Assembly: GCF_000513295.1 (NCBI RefSeq)
Contig: NC_023065.1
Location: 4,217,001 to 4,281,000, forward strand
DNA from: Magnetospirillum gryphiswaldense MSR-1 v2
Lineage (GTDB): Bacteria; Pseudomonadota; Alphaproteobacteria; Rhodospirillales; Magnetospirillaceae
Length of the DNA: 64,000 nucleotides
Reading direction: 5' to 3'
Shown: piece after piece, positions 15,389-24,597 of the stretch
How positions within the stretch are numbered: the stretch's first letter is position 1
Layout of the letters: every line of letters begins with the position of its first letter
The notes under the pieces: generated by a model
Told to the model about the DNA's origin: nothing
Seen by the model: the letters and a program-made list of their open reading frames with translations, nothing else
Databases searched by the model: none
Translations under genes and position numbers: made by a program

Positions 15389-16372
15389 ATGAACACTGCT
15401 GTCCACGACGGTTCCACCGCTTCCGCCGATCTCGCTTCGGCTCGTCGTGTCCTTGCCACCGAGGCGACGGCGCTGACCGCGTTGTCGGACTCGCTGGGCG
15501 ACGCCTTTGTCGCCGCCTGTGACGCCCTTGCCGGTGTCGTTGGTCGGGTGGTGGTGTCGGGTATGGGCAAGTCGGGTCATGTGGGGTGCAAGATCGCCGC
15601 CACCTTGGCGTCCACCGGCACGCCGTCGTTTTTCGTCCATCCGGCCGAGGCCAGCCACGGCGATCTGGGCATGATCACCACCAGTGACGCGGTGATTGCG
15701 CTTTCCAATTCCGGCGAGACGCCGGAACTGTCCGATATCATCGCCTTTACCCGCCGTTTCGAGATTCCGCTGATCGGCATCACCTCGCGCGCCGCCAGCA
15801 CCCTGGCGGTGGAATCCGACATCGCCCTGGTGCTGCCGCCCATGCCCGAGGCCTGTTCCATCGGCTTGGCGCCGACTACCTCGACCACCATGATGCTGGC
15901 TTTGGGCGATGCCCTGGCCGTGGCTTTGCTGGACCGGCGTGGCTTTTCCGCCGCCGATTTCCGCGTTTTTCATCCCGGCGGCCAATTGGGGCGGCGGCTG
16001 TTGAAGGTGGCCGACATCATGCACGGCGGTCACGGCCTGCCGCTGGTTTCGCCTCAGGCGGGAATGACCGAGGTGATCTTGGAAATGACCGCCAAAAGCC
16101 TGGGCTGCGTCGGCGTGGTCGGCGACGACGGTTTGCTGGCCGGGATCATCACCGATGGTGATTTGCGCCGGCATCTGCGTGCCGATCTGATGAGCCAGCC
16201 GGCCATCGAGGTGATGACCCGCAATCCGAAGACGGTTCTGCCCAGTCTGCTGGCGGCCGAGGCGTTGCGGGTGATGAACGAAAAATCCATTACCAGCCTG
16301 TTCGTAGTCGAGGACGGGCGCCCCCTGGGCGTCCTGCATGTCCACGATCTGTTGCGGGCCGGGGTGGTGTGA
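15389..16372 (+). CDS. kdsD: D-arabinose-5-phosphate isomerase (KpsF/GutQ family)
   Basis: Converts ribulose-5-P to arabinose-5-P, the first step to Kdo. It has 327 residues: an SIS domain with GMGKSGHVG and SNSGETPEL, then two CBS repeats (ADIMHGGHG..., EVMTRNPK...). ATG 15389 fits the usual N-terminus. It heads the run of lipopolysaccharide genes lptC-lptA-lptB, with lptC starting 7 nt after its stop. Confidence 0.93.
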   Translation: MNTAVHDGSTASADLASARRVLATEATALTALSDSLGDAFVAACDALAGVVGRVVVSGMGKSGHVGCKIAATLASTGTPSFFVHPAEASHGDLGMITTSDAVIALSNSGETPELSDIIAFTRRFEIPLIGITSRAASTLAVESDIALVLPPMPEACSIGLAPTTSTTMMLALGDALAVALLDRRGFSAADFRVFHPGGQLGRRLLKVADIMHGGHGLPLVSPQAGMTEVILEMTAKSLGCVGVVGDDGLLAGIITDGDLRRHLRADLMSQPAIEVMTRNPKTVLPSLLAAEALRVMNEKSITSLFVVEDGRPLGVLHVHDLLRAGVV

Positions 16373-16379
16373 AGTCAGG

Positions 16380-17066
16380 ATGACGGCCATGGACCTGCGC
16401 GCCGACAGCGATATGCGGCCCAAAGCCGCCCCGTACAAGCGGGCTCATCCGCATCCGGTCAAGCCGGTGGCGCATCGGGCCCATTCTCGCCGGGTCGGCA
16501 TCTTGCGGGTGGCGCTGCCGGCCACTGCCCTGGTGCTGCTGGTATTGCTGGGCTTGTGGCCGCAATTGCGCGGCAGTGATGACCGCTTTCAGGTGGGGTT
16601 CGCCAATCTGAAGCCGGACGCGGTGGAAAACCTGTCCATGGTCAACGCCCGCTATCAGGGCATCGACAAGCGCAACAATCCGTTCGCCGTCACCGCCGAT
16701 AAGGGTACCGAGGAGGATCCCAAGAACGGCGTGGTGGTGTTGGACAATCCCAAGGCCGATTTCGTCACCCAAAGCGGTGCCGGCGTCTATATCGAGGCGC
16801 GCCTGGGCACCTATTACCAGCACGAGCAATGGCTGGACCTGGAAGGCGACGTCAATCTGTATCATGATCAGGGCTACGAGTTGCACACCCAGCGCGCCCG
16901 CATCAATCTCAAGGATTCCAGCGCCGAGGGACACGAGGCGGTGACCGGCAAGGGGCCGCAGGGCCGATTGGACGGCAAGGGTTTCCGCATCACCGACGAG
17001 GGCCGCAAGATCGTCGTCATCGGTCAGTCGGGCATGACTTTGAAAAAGGCGGGGCAGAAGAAATGA
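16380..17066 (+). CDS. lptC: LPS export protein LptC
   Basis: Bitopic inner-membrane protein of about 228 residues: basic N-terminus, one TM (LPATALVLLVLLGLWP), then a periplasmic beta-jellyroll (YQGIDKRNNPFAVTADKG). It links the LptBFG ATPase complex to LptA. ATG at 16380 has a GTCAGG ribosome site just upstream. The stop overlaps the lptA start (ATGA). Confidence 0.9.
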   Translation: MTAMDLRADSDMRPKAAPYKRAHPHPVKPVAHRAHSRRVGILRVALPATALVLLVLLGLWPQLRGSDDRFQVGFANLKPDAVENLSMVNARYQGIDKRNNPFAVTADKGTEEDPKNGVVVLDNPKADFVTQSGAGVYIEARLGTYYQHEQWLDLEGDVNLYHDQGYELHTQRARINLKDSSAEGHEAVTGKGPQGRLDGKGFRITDEGRKIVVIGQSGMTLKKAGQKK

Positions 17067-17923
17067 TCGGGCGAGGTGTAGTTCTTCTGCTGGCGGTACT
17101 GCTGGCGCCGGTTCAGGCGTGGGCGCAGGGCTTCAACCTGGGGCGCGGCAACAACGAGGAAATTCAGGTCTATGCCGATGACGGTATCGAATGGATATCC
17201 GACGCCACCCGCGTCATCGCCCGTGGCAACGCCAAGGCCACCCGCGGCACCATGACGGTGACCGCGGACAGCCTGACCGCCTATTACCGCGACGGCGCCG
17301 GCGGCAATGAAATCTGGCGCCTGGATGCCGATGGCAACGTCACCATCACCACCCCGACCGAGACCGGCACCGGCACCAAGGCCACCTATGACCTGGAAAA
17401 GGCCATCTTCGTGTTGCGCGGCCATCCGGCCAAGATCGTCACTCCCACCGATCAGGTGACCGCCAAGGACACCTTGGAATATTGGGAGAAGGAACGCATG
17501 GCGGTGGCGCGTGGCGATGCGGTGGCCATCCAGAAGGACAAGAAGATTCAGTCCGACATCCTGACCGCCCATTTCAAGGAAGGCGCCAAGGGCAGCCTGG
17601 AACTGGAACGTGCCGACGGCTATGGCCACGTGGTGCTGACCACCCCCAAGGAGGTGGTGACCGGCGACCGTTCCGACTACAACCTGCAAACCGGTATCGC
17701 CACCGTCGCCGGTTCGGTTAAGATCATTCGTGACGGCAATGAACTGAACGGCGGCTATGCCCACGTCAATCTGAATACCGGCATCAGCAAGCTGTTCGGT
17801 CAGCCGCCGGGCGGGCAGGGGGAAACGCGGGTGCGCGGCACCTTCACCCCCGACAAGCAAAATCCGGATCAGCGCCGGGCCATCTTCAAGGGGGCCGGTC
17901 CGTCGGTCGACAAGCAGCGGTAA
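17063..17923 (+). CDS. lptA: LPS transport periplasmic protein LptA (OstA-like)
   Basis: A 286-residue protein with signal peptide ([15 protein letters not shown]) and an OstA/LptA beta-jellyroll ([31 protein letters not shown]). It forms the periplasmic bridge carrying LPS. It is longer than the ~185-residue E. coli protein, as in other alphaproteobacteria. It overlaps lptC by 4 nt and precedes lptB by 14 nt. Confidence 0.9.
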   Translation: MIGRGVVLLLAVLLAPVQAWAQGFNLGRGNNEEIQVYADDGIEWISDATRVIARGNAKATRGTMTVTADSLTAYYRDGAGGNEIWRLDADGNVTITTPTETGTGTKATYDLEKAIFVLRGHPAKIVTPTDQVTAKDTLEYWEKERMAVARGDAVAIQKDKKIQSDILTAHFKEGAKGSLELERADGYGHVVLTTPKEVVTGDRSDYNLQTGIATVAGSVKIIRDGNELNGGYAHVNLNTGISKLFGQPPGGQGETRVRGTFTPDKQNPDQRRAIFKGAGPSVDKQR

Positions 17924-17937
17924 GGGACAAAACCAGA

Positions 17938-18753
17938 ATGACCGGGATTGAACCCGACGACCGGATGGACCAGGCCCAAGCCGCCGAAATGGACAGCCCC
18001 CGTGTGACCGGGCCGCGTCTGGTGGCCGACAATGCGGGGCTGGTGGCCAACAATATCGGCAAGCGTTTTAAGCGCCGCGCGGTGCTGCGCGATGTCTCGA
18101 TCTCGGTCCAACGCGGTGAGGCGGTGGGGCTGTTGGGGCCCAACGGCGCCGGCAAGACCACCTGTTTCTACTGCATTACCGGCCTGATCAATCCCGATGC
18201 CGGCGCCATCATGCTGGACGGCAACGACATCACCGGCTTGCCCATGTACCAGCGCGCCCGTCTGGGCATCGGTTATCTGCCGCAGGAAGCCTCGATTTTT
18301 CGTGGGCTTTCGGTGGAAGGCAACATCATGGCGGTGCTGGAGGCCATTGAACCCGACCGAGCCACCCGCGAGGCCGCCTTGGATTCGCTGCTGGCCGAAT
18401 TTTCCATCGAGCATCTGCGCCGCGCCCCGGCCATGGCGCTGTCGGGCGGCGAACGCCGCCGCGTCGAAATCGCCCGCGCCCTGGCGTCCAAGCCGCATTT
18501 CATCTTGCTGGATGAGCCCTTGGCCGGTATCGACCCCATTGCCGTGTCCGACATCCGTGATCTGGTGTCGCACCTGAAGGATCGCGGCATCGGCGTGCTG
18601 ATCACCGACCACAATGTGCGCGAAACCCTGGATATCATCGATCGCGCTTATATCCTGCATGACGGGGTGGTACTGATGGAGGGACGGCCGTCGGAAATCG
18701 TTGCCCATGAAGGCGTTCGCCGCGTCTATCTGGGCGAGCGGTTCAGCCTGTGA
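17938..18753 (+). CDS. lptB: LPS export ABC transporter ATPase LptB
   Basis: A 271-residue ABC ATPase. Walker [10 protein letters not shown] is at 67-75, signature [15 protein letters not shown] follows, then Walker [13 protein letters not shown] and the H-loop TDHNVRET. The N-terminus has ~35 extra residues before the conserved domain; a shorter start is possible. Powers LPS extraction with LptFG (not in the window). Confidence 0.93.
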   Translation: MTGIEPDDRMDQAQAAEMDSPRVTGPRLVADNAGLVANNIGKRFKRRAVLRDVSISVQRGEAVGLLGPNGAGKTTCFYCITGLINPDAGAIMLDGNDITGLPMYQRARLGIGYLPQEASIFRGLSVEGNIMAVLEAIEPDRATREAALDSLLAEFSIEHLRRAPAMALSGGERRRVEIARALASKPHFILLDEPLAGIDPIAVSDIRDLVSHLKDRGIGVLITDHNVRETLDIIDRAYILHDGVVLMEGRPSEIVAHEGVRRVYLGERFSL

Positions 18754-18765
18754 TGACCTGATTCC

Positions 18766-20259
18766 ATGGCCCTGACCCCCCGCCTCGATCTTCGTCAAAG
18801 CCAGTCTCTGGTGATGACACCGCAATTGCAGCAGGCCATCAAGCTGTTGCAATTGTCCAACATGGAACTGACCGCCTTCATCGAGCAGGAATTGGAGCGC
18901 AATCCGCTGCTCGAGCGCGAGGATGCCGAACGGGGTGAACCGGAACCGGCGCCGGAACCGGACATGCAGCCCCAGGCGGAAGAACCGCCCATGCTGGACG
19001 GCATGACCCAGTCGTCCGCCGAAGACGGCATGGATGTGGATTACGACAACCTCTACAACAACGACAGCGCCTCTGACGGCATCGGCGGCGGCGAGGCCTT
19101 TGGCCAGTGGGGGCAATCGGGCGGCCATCACGGTTTCGACGATGGCGAAAACAATCTGGAACAGACGGTGGCCGGCGAGATTTCGCTGCGCGACCACCTG
19201 ATCGCCCAGTTGAACATGGACATCATCGATCCGGCGGAAAAACTGATCGGCCTGCATCTGATCGAAATGCTGGACGAATCGGGCTATCTGATCGGCAGCT
19301 TGGACGAACTGGCGGAAAAGCTGGGCTGTTCCGTCGCCGCTGTCGAGGCGGTGCTGGTCAAGGTCCAGCGTTTCGACCCCATCGGCGCCTTCGCCCGCTC
19401 GCTCAAGGAATGCCTAGCCCTGCAACTGGCCGAGCGCAACCGCCTGGACCCGGCCATGCAGGCGCTGTTGAACAACCTGGAAATGCTGGCGCGGCGCGAT
19501 CTGGTCGGGCTGATGAAGGTGTGCGCCATCGACGCCGAGGATCTGACCGAGATGATCGGCGAGATCAAGGCGCTGGACCCCAAGCCGGCCCTCAGGTTCG
19601 ATCACGTGGTGGCGCAACCGGTGACGCCTGACGTGCTGATGCGCCGCACCCCCGACGGGGCTTGGGCGGTAGAGCTTAATTCCGACACCTTGCCGCGCGT
19701 TTTGGTCAACACCCGCTATTACACCCAGGTGGCCGACCAGACCCGCAAACGCGACGACAAATCCTATCTGACGGAACGCTTTCAATCGGCGAATTGGCTG
19801 GTGAAGTCGTTGCATCAGCGCGCCACCACCATCTTGAAGGTGGCGGCGGAACTGGTGCGCCAGCAGGACGCCTTCTTCCGTCTCGGTGTCCAGCATCTGC
19901 GGCCTTTGGTGCTGCGCGACATCGCCGGGGCCATCGGCATGCACGAAAGCACGGTCAGCCGGGTGACCTCCAACAAGTACATCTCGACACCGCGCGGCAT
20001 CTACGAGCTCAAGTACTTCTTTACCCAGGCGATCGGCTCCAATGACGGCGGCGATGCCCATTCGGCCGAATCGGTGCGCCACCGCATCAAGGCGCTGATC
20101 GAGGCCGAGGGCAAGGCGGTGCTGTCCGACGACAGCATCGTCGACATCCTGAAGCGCGAAGGCATCGACATCGCCCGGCGGACGGTGGCAAAATACCGGG
20201 AAGGGATGAACATCCCCTCCTCGGTCCAGCGGCGGCGGGAAAAGGCGTTGGGCGGGTGA
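18766..20259 (+). CDS. rpoN: RNA polymerase sigma-54 factor
   Basis: A 497-residue RpoN. Region I is glutamine/leucine-rich (LVMTPQLQQAIKLLQLSNME), followed by an acidic region II, the core-binding domain, the HTH (MHESTVSRVTSNKY) and the RpoN box ARRTVAKYRE at 470-479. It follows lptB by 12 nt. Needs AAA+ activators, none of which is in the window. Confidence 0.96.
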   Translation: MALTPRLDLRQSQSLVMTPQLQQAIKLLQLSNMELTAFIEQELERNPLLEREDAERGEPEPAPEPDMQPQAEEPPMLDGMTQSSAEDGMDVDYDNLYNNDSASDGIGGGEAFGQWGQSGGHHGFDDGENNLEQTVAGEISLRDHLIAQLNMDIIDPAEKLIGLHLIEMLDESGYLIGSLDELAEKLGCSVAAVEAVLVKVQRFDPIGAFARSLKECLALQLAERNRLDPAMQALLNNLEMLARRDLVGLMKVCAIDAEDLTEMIGEIKALDPKPALRFDHVVAQPVTPDVLMRRTPDGAWAVELNSDTLPRVLVNTRYYTQVADQTRKRDDKSYLTERFQSANWLVKSLHQRATTILKVAAELVRQQDAFFRLGVQHLRPLVLRDIAGAIGMHESTVSRVTSNKYISTPRGIYELKYFFTQAIGSNDGGDAHSAESVRHRIKALIEAEGKAVLSDDSIVDILKREGIDIARRTVAKYREGMNIPSSVQRRREKALGG

Positions 20260-20273
20260 ATACCCTAGAATGC

Positions 20274-20302
20274 TTGACTTGGAAGTGTAGCGGAATTAAG
20301 GT
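20274..20302 (+). promoter_or_regulatory. candidate ptsN promoter
   Basis: TTGACT (20274-20279), 17-nt spacer, TAAGGT (20297-20302) in the 189-bp gap after rpoN. A 7-bp hairpin GGAAGGC-GTG-GCCTTCC lies in the leader (about 20393-20409). Sequence match only. Confidence 0.4.
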
Positions 20303-20448
20303 CCGGCGCTTCCCTGAACTGGTTGACGGCCAACGATGCCGCGACCACAAGAGGCCAATAACAGCGGATGGCGATCCGCGCTGGTTCGATGCGGAAGGCG
20401 TGGCCTTCCCTCGGGGATCTGCTCTTAAACCATAGGGTTAGATACTTC

Positions 20449-20913
20449 ATGGACATCGCCGACCTGATTACTCCGGCTGCCGTCATCCCCAATCTGCGCG
20501 CCACCTCGAAAAAGCAGGCGCTGCAGGATTTGGCCAAGAAGGCGGCGGACCTGACCGGCTTGCACGAACGCGCCGTCTTCGACGTGCTGCTGGAGCGCGA
20601 GCGTCTGGGCACCACCGGCGTCGGCAACGGCATCGCCATTCCCCACGGCAAGCTGGCCACCTTGGATCGCCTGTACGGTCTGTTCGCCCGGCTTGAGCGC
20701 CCCATCAATTTCGAATCCATCGACGAACATCCGGTCGATCTGATTTTCCTGCTGCTCGCCCCCGAATCCGCCGGGGCCGATCATCTCAAGGCCTTGGCCC
20801 GGGTGTCGCGGCTGTTGCGCGACAAGGGCGTGTGCGAAAAGCTGCGCGGCACCGACAGCCCCGAGGCGCTTTATGCCCTGCTGACCGAATCGCCGGCCAG
20901 CCGTGCCGCCTGA
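20449..20913 (+). CDS. ptsN: PTS-Ntr IIA protein
   Basis: EIIA-Ntr of 154 residues from ATG 20449 (upstream in-frame codons lack the family pattern). The phosphorylated histidine is His66 in GIAIPHGKL. Regulatory phosphotransfer protein linked to nitrogen and potassium control. In most relatives an hpf/raiA gene stands between rpoN and ptsN; here that gene is missing. Confidence 0.92.
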   Translation: MDIADLITPAAVIPNLRATSKKQALQDLAKKAADLTGLHERAVFDVLLERERLGTTGVGNGIAIPHGKLATLDRLYGLFARLERPINFESIDEHPVDLIFLLLAPESAGADHLKALARVSRLLRDKGVCEKLRGTDSPEALYALLTESPASRAA

Positions 20914-20968
20914 TATGTCAGGTCTTCCCCCTCTGTTCTTACAGCGTGAAACGCGGTAGAAGAAGCGT

Positions 20969-21640
20969 ATGAGGACGCTCTACCATTACCCCCTATGCCC
21001 GTTTTCGCGGAAGGTCCGCATCGTTCTGGCCGAAAAGAAGCTGGAATTCGATGAGCGGATCGAGAAGGCGTGGGAACGCCGTGACGAGTTCCTGGAACTC
21101 AGCCCCGGCGGCGACCTGCCGGTTCTGGTCGAGCAGAACGGCACCATCTTCGGCGACGCCACCGCCATCTGCGAATATCTGGACGAAACCCACCGCGACT
21201 CGCCGTTATTGCCGGCGGAGCCGGAGGCGCGGGCGGAAGTGCGGCGGCTGGTGGGGTGGTTCGACCGCAAGTTCCATGACGAGGTCACCCGCAATCTGGT
21301 GGACGAAAAGGTCACCAAGCGGCTGACCACGGTCAAGGGGGCGCCGGATTCGCGGGCCATCCGCGCCGGTTTCGCCCATATCCATCAGCATCTGGAATAC
21401 ATCGCTTGGCTGACCGAGCGGCGGACTTGGCTGGCCGGGGGCTATTTCACCTTGGCCGATGCCGCCGCCGCCGCCCAGATTTCCTGCATCGACTATATCG
21501 GCGACGTGCCCTGGGACCGCCATCCCGGCGCCAAGGAATGGTATGCCATGGTCAAGTCGCGCCCCAGCTTCCGCCTGTTGCTGGCCGACCATGTGCCCGG
21601 TGTGCCGCCGCCAAAGCATTACGCCGATCTGGATTTCTGA
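20969..21640 (+). CDS. glutathione S-transferase family protein
   Basis: A 223-residue GST. The N-terminal thioredoxin fold begins LYHYPLCPFSRKVR with Cys9 in the catalytic position, and GDLPVLV and DATAICEYLDE form the glutathione site. The C-terminal helical domain is complete. Substrate unknown. Confidence 0.87.
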   Translation: MRTLYHYPLCPFSRKVRIVLAEKKLEFDERIEKAWERRDEFLELSPGGDLPVLVEQNGTIFGDATAICEYLDETHRDSPLLPAEPEARAEVRRLVGWFDRKFHDEVTRNLVDEKVTKRLTTVKGAPDSRAIRAGFAHIHQHLEYIAWLTERRTWLAGGYFTLADAAAAAQISCIDYIGDVPWDRHPGAKEWYAMVKSRPSFRLLLADHVPGVPPPKHYADLDF

Positions 21641-21642
21641 TC

Positions 21643-22317
21643 ATGACGGGCTGGGGGCTGCTCGCCGCCGTGTTCTTGCTGGCCGCGTCAACCGCGCGGG
21701 CCGAGGTGATCGAACATCTGCCGGCGGGGGAAACCCGCATCGCCCTGACCTTCGACGCCTGCGAGGCCCGCAACAAGCCGGCCTTTTTCGATCAGGCGAT
21801 CCTGGATTATCTGGCCGCCGAAAAACTGCCCTACACCATTTTCGCCACCGGCCTGTTCGCCAAGCGTAATCAGGCGCAATTGGCCGAACTGGCCCGATCG
21901 CCGCTGGTCGCGGTGGAAAACCATTCCTTCGACCACCCCCAGCACATGGAACGCCTGAGCCCCGATCAGGTCCGCGCCCAGGTGGCCGATACCGATGCGG
22001 TGATCGCTGGCATCACCGGGCGGCAGCCGCGTTTCTTCCGCTTTCCCGCCGGCAATTACGATGCCGCCACCTTGGCCACAATCGAGGCCACCGGCCACAA
22101 GGTCGTGCATTGGAGCTTCGCCTCGGGCGATCCGGCGCCGGGGCTGAAACCGGACCCCCTGAAAAACTGGGTGCTGGCAAAAGCGCGCCCGGGCGATATT
22201 CTGATCTTTCATGTCAATGGCCGCGCCCCGGCCACCGCCACTGCCCTGCCGGCCATCATTAAGGGCCTGAAGGCCCGCCATGTTCAATTCGTGCGTCTGG
22301 ATGAGGTGTTGAAATGA
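21643..22317 (+). CDS. secreted polysaccharide deacetylase family protein
   Basis: A 224-residue protein with signal peptide (LLAAVFLLAASTARA). NodB-type motifs: LTFDAC (Asp38), ENHSFDHP (His94, His98) and RFFRFPAGNY. Acts on an extracytoplasmic polysaccharide or peptidoglycan. ATG 21643 follows the GST stop by 2 nt, so the genes are probably co-transcribed; its stop overlaps the next ATG. Confidence 0.87.
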   Translation: MTGWGLLAAVFLLAASTARAEVIEHLPAGETRIALTFDACEARNKPAFFDQAILDYLAAEKLPYTIFATGLFAKRNQAQLAELARSPLVAVENHSFDHPQHMERLSPDQVRAQVADTDAVIAGITGRQPRFFRFPAGNYDAATLATIEATGHKVVHWSFASGDPAPGLKPDPLKNWVLAKARPGDILIFHVNGRAPATATALPAIIKGLKARHVQFVRLDEVLK

Positions 22318-22751
22318 TCCGCCCGTTGCGCCCCCAGGAAGCCCCGGCTCTGGCCGAGGCCTTGGCCCATATGGACCCGTGGCGCCGCTTGGGTTTTTCC
22401 GACGATGGGCTGGCTGGCTATCTCACCCGCGATGACGGCAACCTGCTGCGCATGGTCTATGAAGACGAAGGCCGCCCCGTCGGCGTGCTGTGCCTGCGTT
22501 CGCCCTGGCTTCGCGGCCCCTATGTGGAATTGCTGGCGGTGGTGCCCGAGCGCCAGGGACAAGGCATTGGCAGCGCGCTTTTGGCTTGGGCGGCGGGACA
22601 GAATGGCGGCAATCTGTGGGTCTGCGTCTCGGCCTTCAATACCCGGGGGCGCGATTTCTATGGCCGCAACGGCTTCGTCGAAAAGGCCGAACTGAACGAT
22701 CTGATCAGCGTCGGCGAAGACGAAATCCTGATGCGCAAGCGCTTGCGCTAG
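22314..22751 (+). CDS. GNAT-family N-acetyltransferase
   Basis: A 145-residue GNAT. The acetyl-CoA loop VVPERQGQGIGSALL and FNTRGRDFYGRNGFVEKAEL are clear. Overlaps the deacetylase gene by 4 nt. Substrate unknown. Confidence 0.88.
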   Translation: MIRPLRPQEAPALAEALAHMDPWRRLGFSDDGLAGYLTRDDGNLLRMVYEDEGRPVGVLCLRSPWLRGPYVELLAVVPERQGQGIGSALLAWAAGQNGGNLWVCVSAFNTRGRDFYGRNGFVEKAELNDLISVGEDEILMRKRLR

Positions 22752-22775
22752 ACTTGTTTCAGCTAAGGCGGTGAA

Positions 22776-22791
22776 GGCGGGGAGTCCCGCC
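22776..22791. terminator. short GC hairpin between convergent genes
   Basis: GGCGGG (22776-22781) pairs with CCCGCC (22786-22791) around GAGT, 25 nt after the GNAT stop and just past the rpe stop on the other strand. No T-run; weak terminator candidate. Confidence 0.4.
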
Positions 22792-22796
22792 CCCCT

Positions 22797-23447
22797 TCAT
22801 CCCTTGGAATTACGGATCGCCGCGATGTTCGCGGCGTAATCCTTGGTCTTGAACACGGCGGACCCGGCGACCAGACAGGTGGCGCCGGCTTCCATCACCT
22901 TCCAGGCATTGTCGGCGGTGACGCCGCCGTCGACCTGGATGTCGATGGCGCGGCCCGCGATCATGCGCTTGATGCGGGCGATCTTCTCTAATTGGCTGTC
23001 GATAAAGCTTTGGCCACCGAAGCCGGGATTGACGCTCATCACCAGCACCATGTCGATGCTGTCGAGCACGTATTCGATGACGTTTTCCGGCGTATGCGGG
23101 TTAAGCGAGACGCCGGCTTTCTTGCCCAGCGCCTTGATCGCCTGGACCGAGCGGTGCAGGTGCTTGTCGGCCTCGGCGTGGACGGTGATCAGATCGGCAC
23201 CGGCCTTGGCGTAATCTTCCAGGTACGGCTGGGCCGGGTCGATCATCAGATGGACATCGAACACCTTCTTGGTCCACGGGCGGATGGCCTTGATCACCGG
23301 CGGGCCGAAGGTCAGGTTGGGGACGAAATGCCCGTCCATGACGTCGATGTGAATCCAGTCGCAGCCGGCTTCGTCGATGGCTTTGACCTCGGCGCCCAGT
23401 TGGGCGAAATCGGCGGACAGGATGGACGGCGCGATCAGAACGGACAT
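22797..23447 (-). CDS. rpe: ribulose-phosphate 3-epimerase
   Basis: A 216-residue TIM barrel interconverting ribulose-5-P and xylulose-5-[37 protein letters not shown] and IQVDGGV are all present with metal-binding His/Asp. Last gene of the leftward Calvin-cycle operon; a 10-bp hairpin separates it from fba. Confidence 0.95.
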   Translation of the reverse strand: MSVLIAPSILSADFAQLGAEVKAIDEAGCDWIHIDVMDGHFVPNLTFGPPVIKAIRPWTKKVFDVHLMIDPAQPYLEDYAKAGADLITVHAEADKHLHRSVQAIKALGKKAGVSLNPHTPENVIEYVLDSIDMVLVMSVNPGFGGQSFIDSQLEKIARIKRMIAGRAIDIQVDGGVTADNAWKVMEAGATCLVAGSAVFKTKDYAANIAAIRNSKG

Positions 23448-23470
23448 GGTTGTCTCCCTGTAGACAGAGT

Positions 23471-23500
23471 CAGGGCCGGGATTGGCGTTTCCCGGCCCTG
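23471..23500 (-). promoter_or_regulatory. intercistronic hairpin between fba and rpe
   Basis: CAGGGCCGGG (23471-23480) and CCCGGCCCTG (23491-23500) form a perfect 10-bp stem with a 10-nt loop. In the operon direction no T-run follows, so it may stabilise upstream mRNA or set the rpe level rather than end transcription. Confidence 0.5.
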
Positions 23501-23507
23501 TTTTTGG

Positions 23508-24572
23508 TTAGTTGACCTTGGGGTCCAGATCGCCCTTGGCGTAGCGGTTGGCCATGTCTTCCAGCGAGATCGGCTTGATCTTGGAGGCATTGCCGGCGGT
23601 GCCGAAGGCTTCGTAACGGGCCTTGCAGATCCCCTTCATGCCGGCCATGGCCGGCTTCAGGTAATCGCGCGGATCGAACTTCTTGGGGTTCTCGGCCATG
23701 TATTTGCGGATCGAACCGGTGGCGGCCATGCGCAGATCGGTGTCGATATTGACCTTACGCACGCCGTGCTTGATGCCCTCGACGATCTCGGCCACCGGCA
23801 CGCCATAGGTCTCGCCCAGATCACCGCCGTTTTCGTTGATGATCTTCAGCCAGTCCTGCGGCACCGAGGAGGAACCATGCATCACCAGATGGGTGTTGGG
23901 GATGCGGGCGTGGATTTCCTTGATGCGGCTGATGGCCAACACGTCACCGGTGGGCGGACGGGTGAACTTGTAGGCGCCGTGGCTGGTGCCGATGGCGATG
24001 GCCAGGGCGTCGACCTTGGTCAGCTTGACGAATTCGGCGGCTTCGTCGGGGTCGGTGAGCAGCTTGGAGTGATCCAGCTTGCCTTCGGCGCCGACACCGT
24101 CTTCCTCGCCGGCCATGCCGGTTTCAAGCGACCCCAGGCAGCCCAGCTCGCCCTCGACCGAGACGCCGCAGGCATGGGCGAGGTCGACCACCTTGCGGGT
24201 GACGGCGACGTTATAATCCCAATCCGACGGGGTCTTGCCGTCTTCCAGCAAGCTGCCGTCCATCATCACCGACGAGAAGGCCGACTGGATGGCGCGGATG
24301 TTCACCGCCGGGCTGGTGCCGTGATCCTGGTGCATACACACCGGGATATGCGGATAGGCTTCCGCCGCCGCCAGGATCAGGTGACGCAGGAAGGGCTCGC
24401 CGGCATATTTACGCGCGCCCGCCGAGGCCTGCAGGATGACCGGGCTGTCGGTTTCGGCAGCGGCCTCCATGATGGCCTTGACCTGCTCCATGTTGTTGAC
24501 GTTGAACGCCGGGACGCCATAGCCGTGTTCGGCGGCGTGATCCAGGAGCTGGCGCATGGAAACGAGAGGCAT
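23508..24572 (-). CDS. fba: class II fructose-1,6-bisphosphate aldolase
   Basis: A 354-residue zinc aldolase: [12 protein letters not shown] (zinc His), [29 protein letters not shown] and KVNIDTDLR are typical of the CbbA/Fba type. In this operon it would serve both FBP and sedoheptulose-1,7-bisphosphate formation. Encoded between tkt and rpe. Confidence 0.94.
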   Translation of the reverse strand: MPLVSMRQLLDHAAEHGYGVPAFNVNNMEQVKAIMEAAAETDSPVILQASAGARKYAGEPFLRHLILAAAEAYPHIPVCMHQDHGTSPAVNIRAIQSAFSSVMMDGSLLEDGKTPSDWDYNVAVTRKVVDLAHACGVSVEGELGCLGSLETGMAGEEDGVGAEGKLDHSKLLTDPDEAAEFVKLTKVDALAIAIGTSHGAYKFTRPPTGDVLAISRIKEIHARIPNTHLVMHGSSSVPQDWLKIINENGGDLGETYGVPVAEIVEGIKHGVRKVNIDTDLRMAATGSIRKYMAENPKKFDPRDYLKPAMAGMKGICKARYEAFGTAGNASKIKPISLEDMANRYAKGDLDPKVN

Positions 24573-24597
24573 TTCTTATTCTCCCTTATGAATTCTT

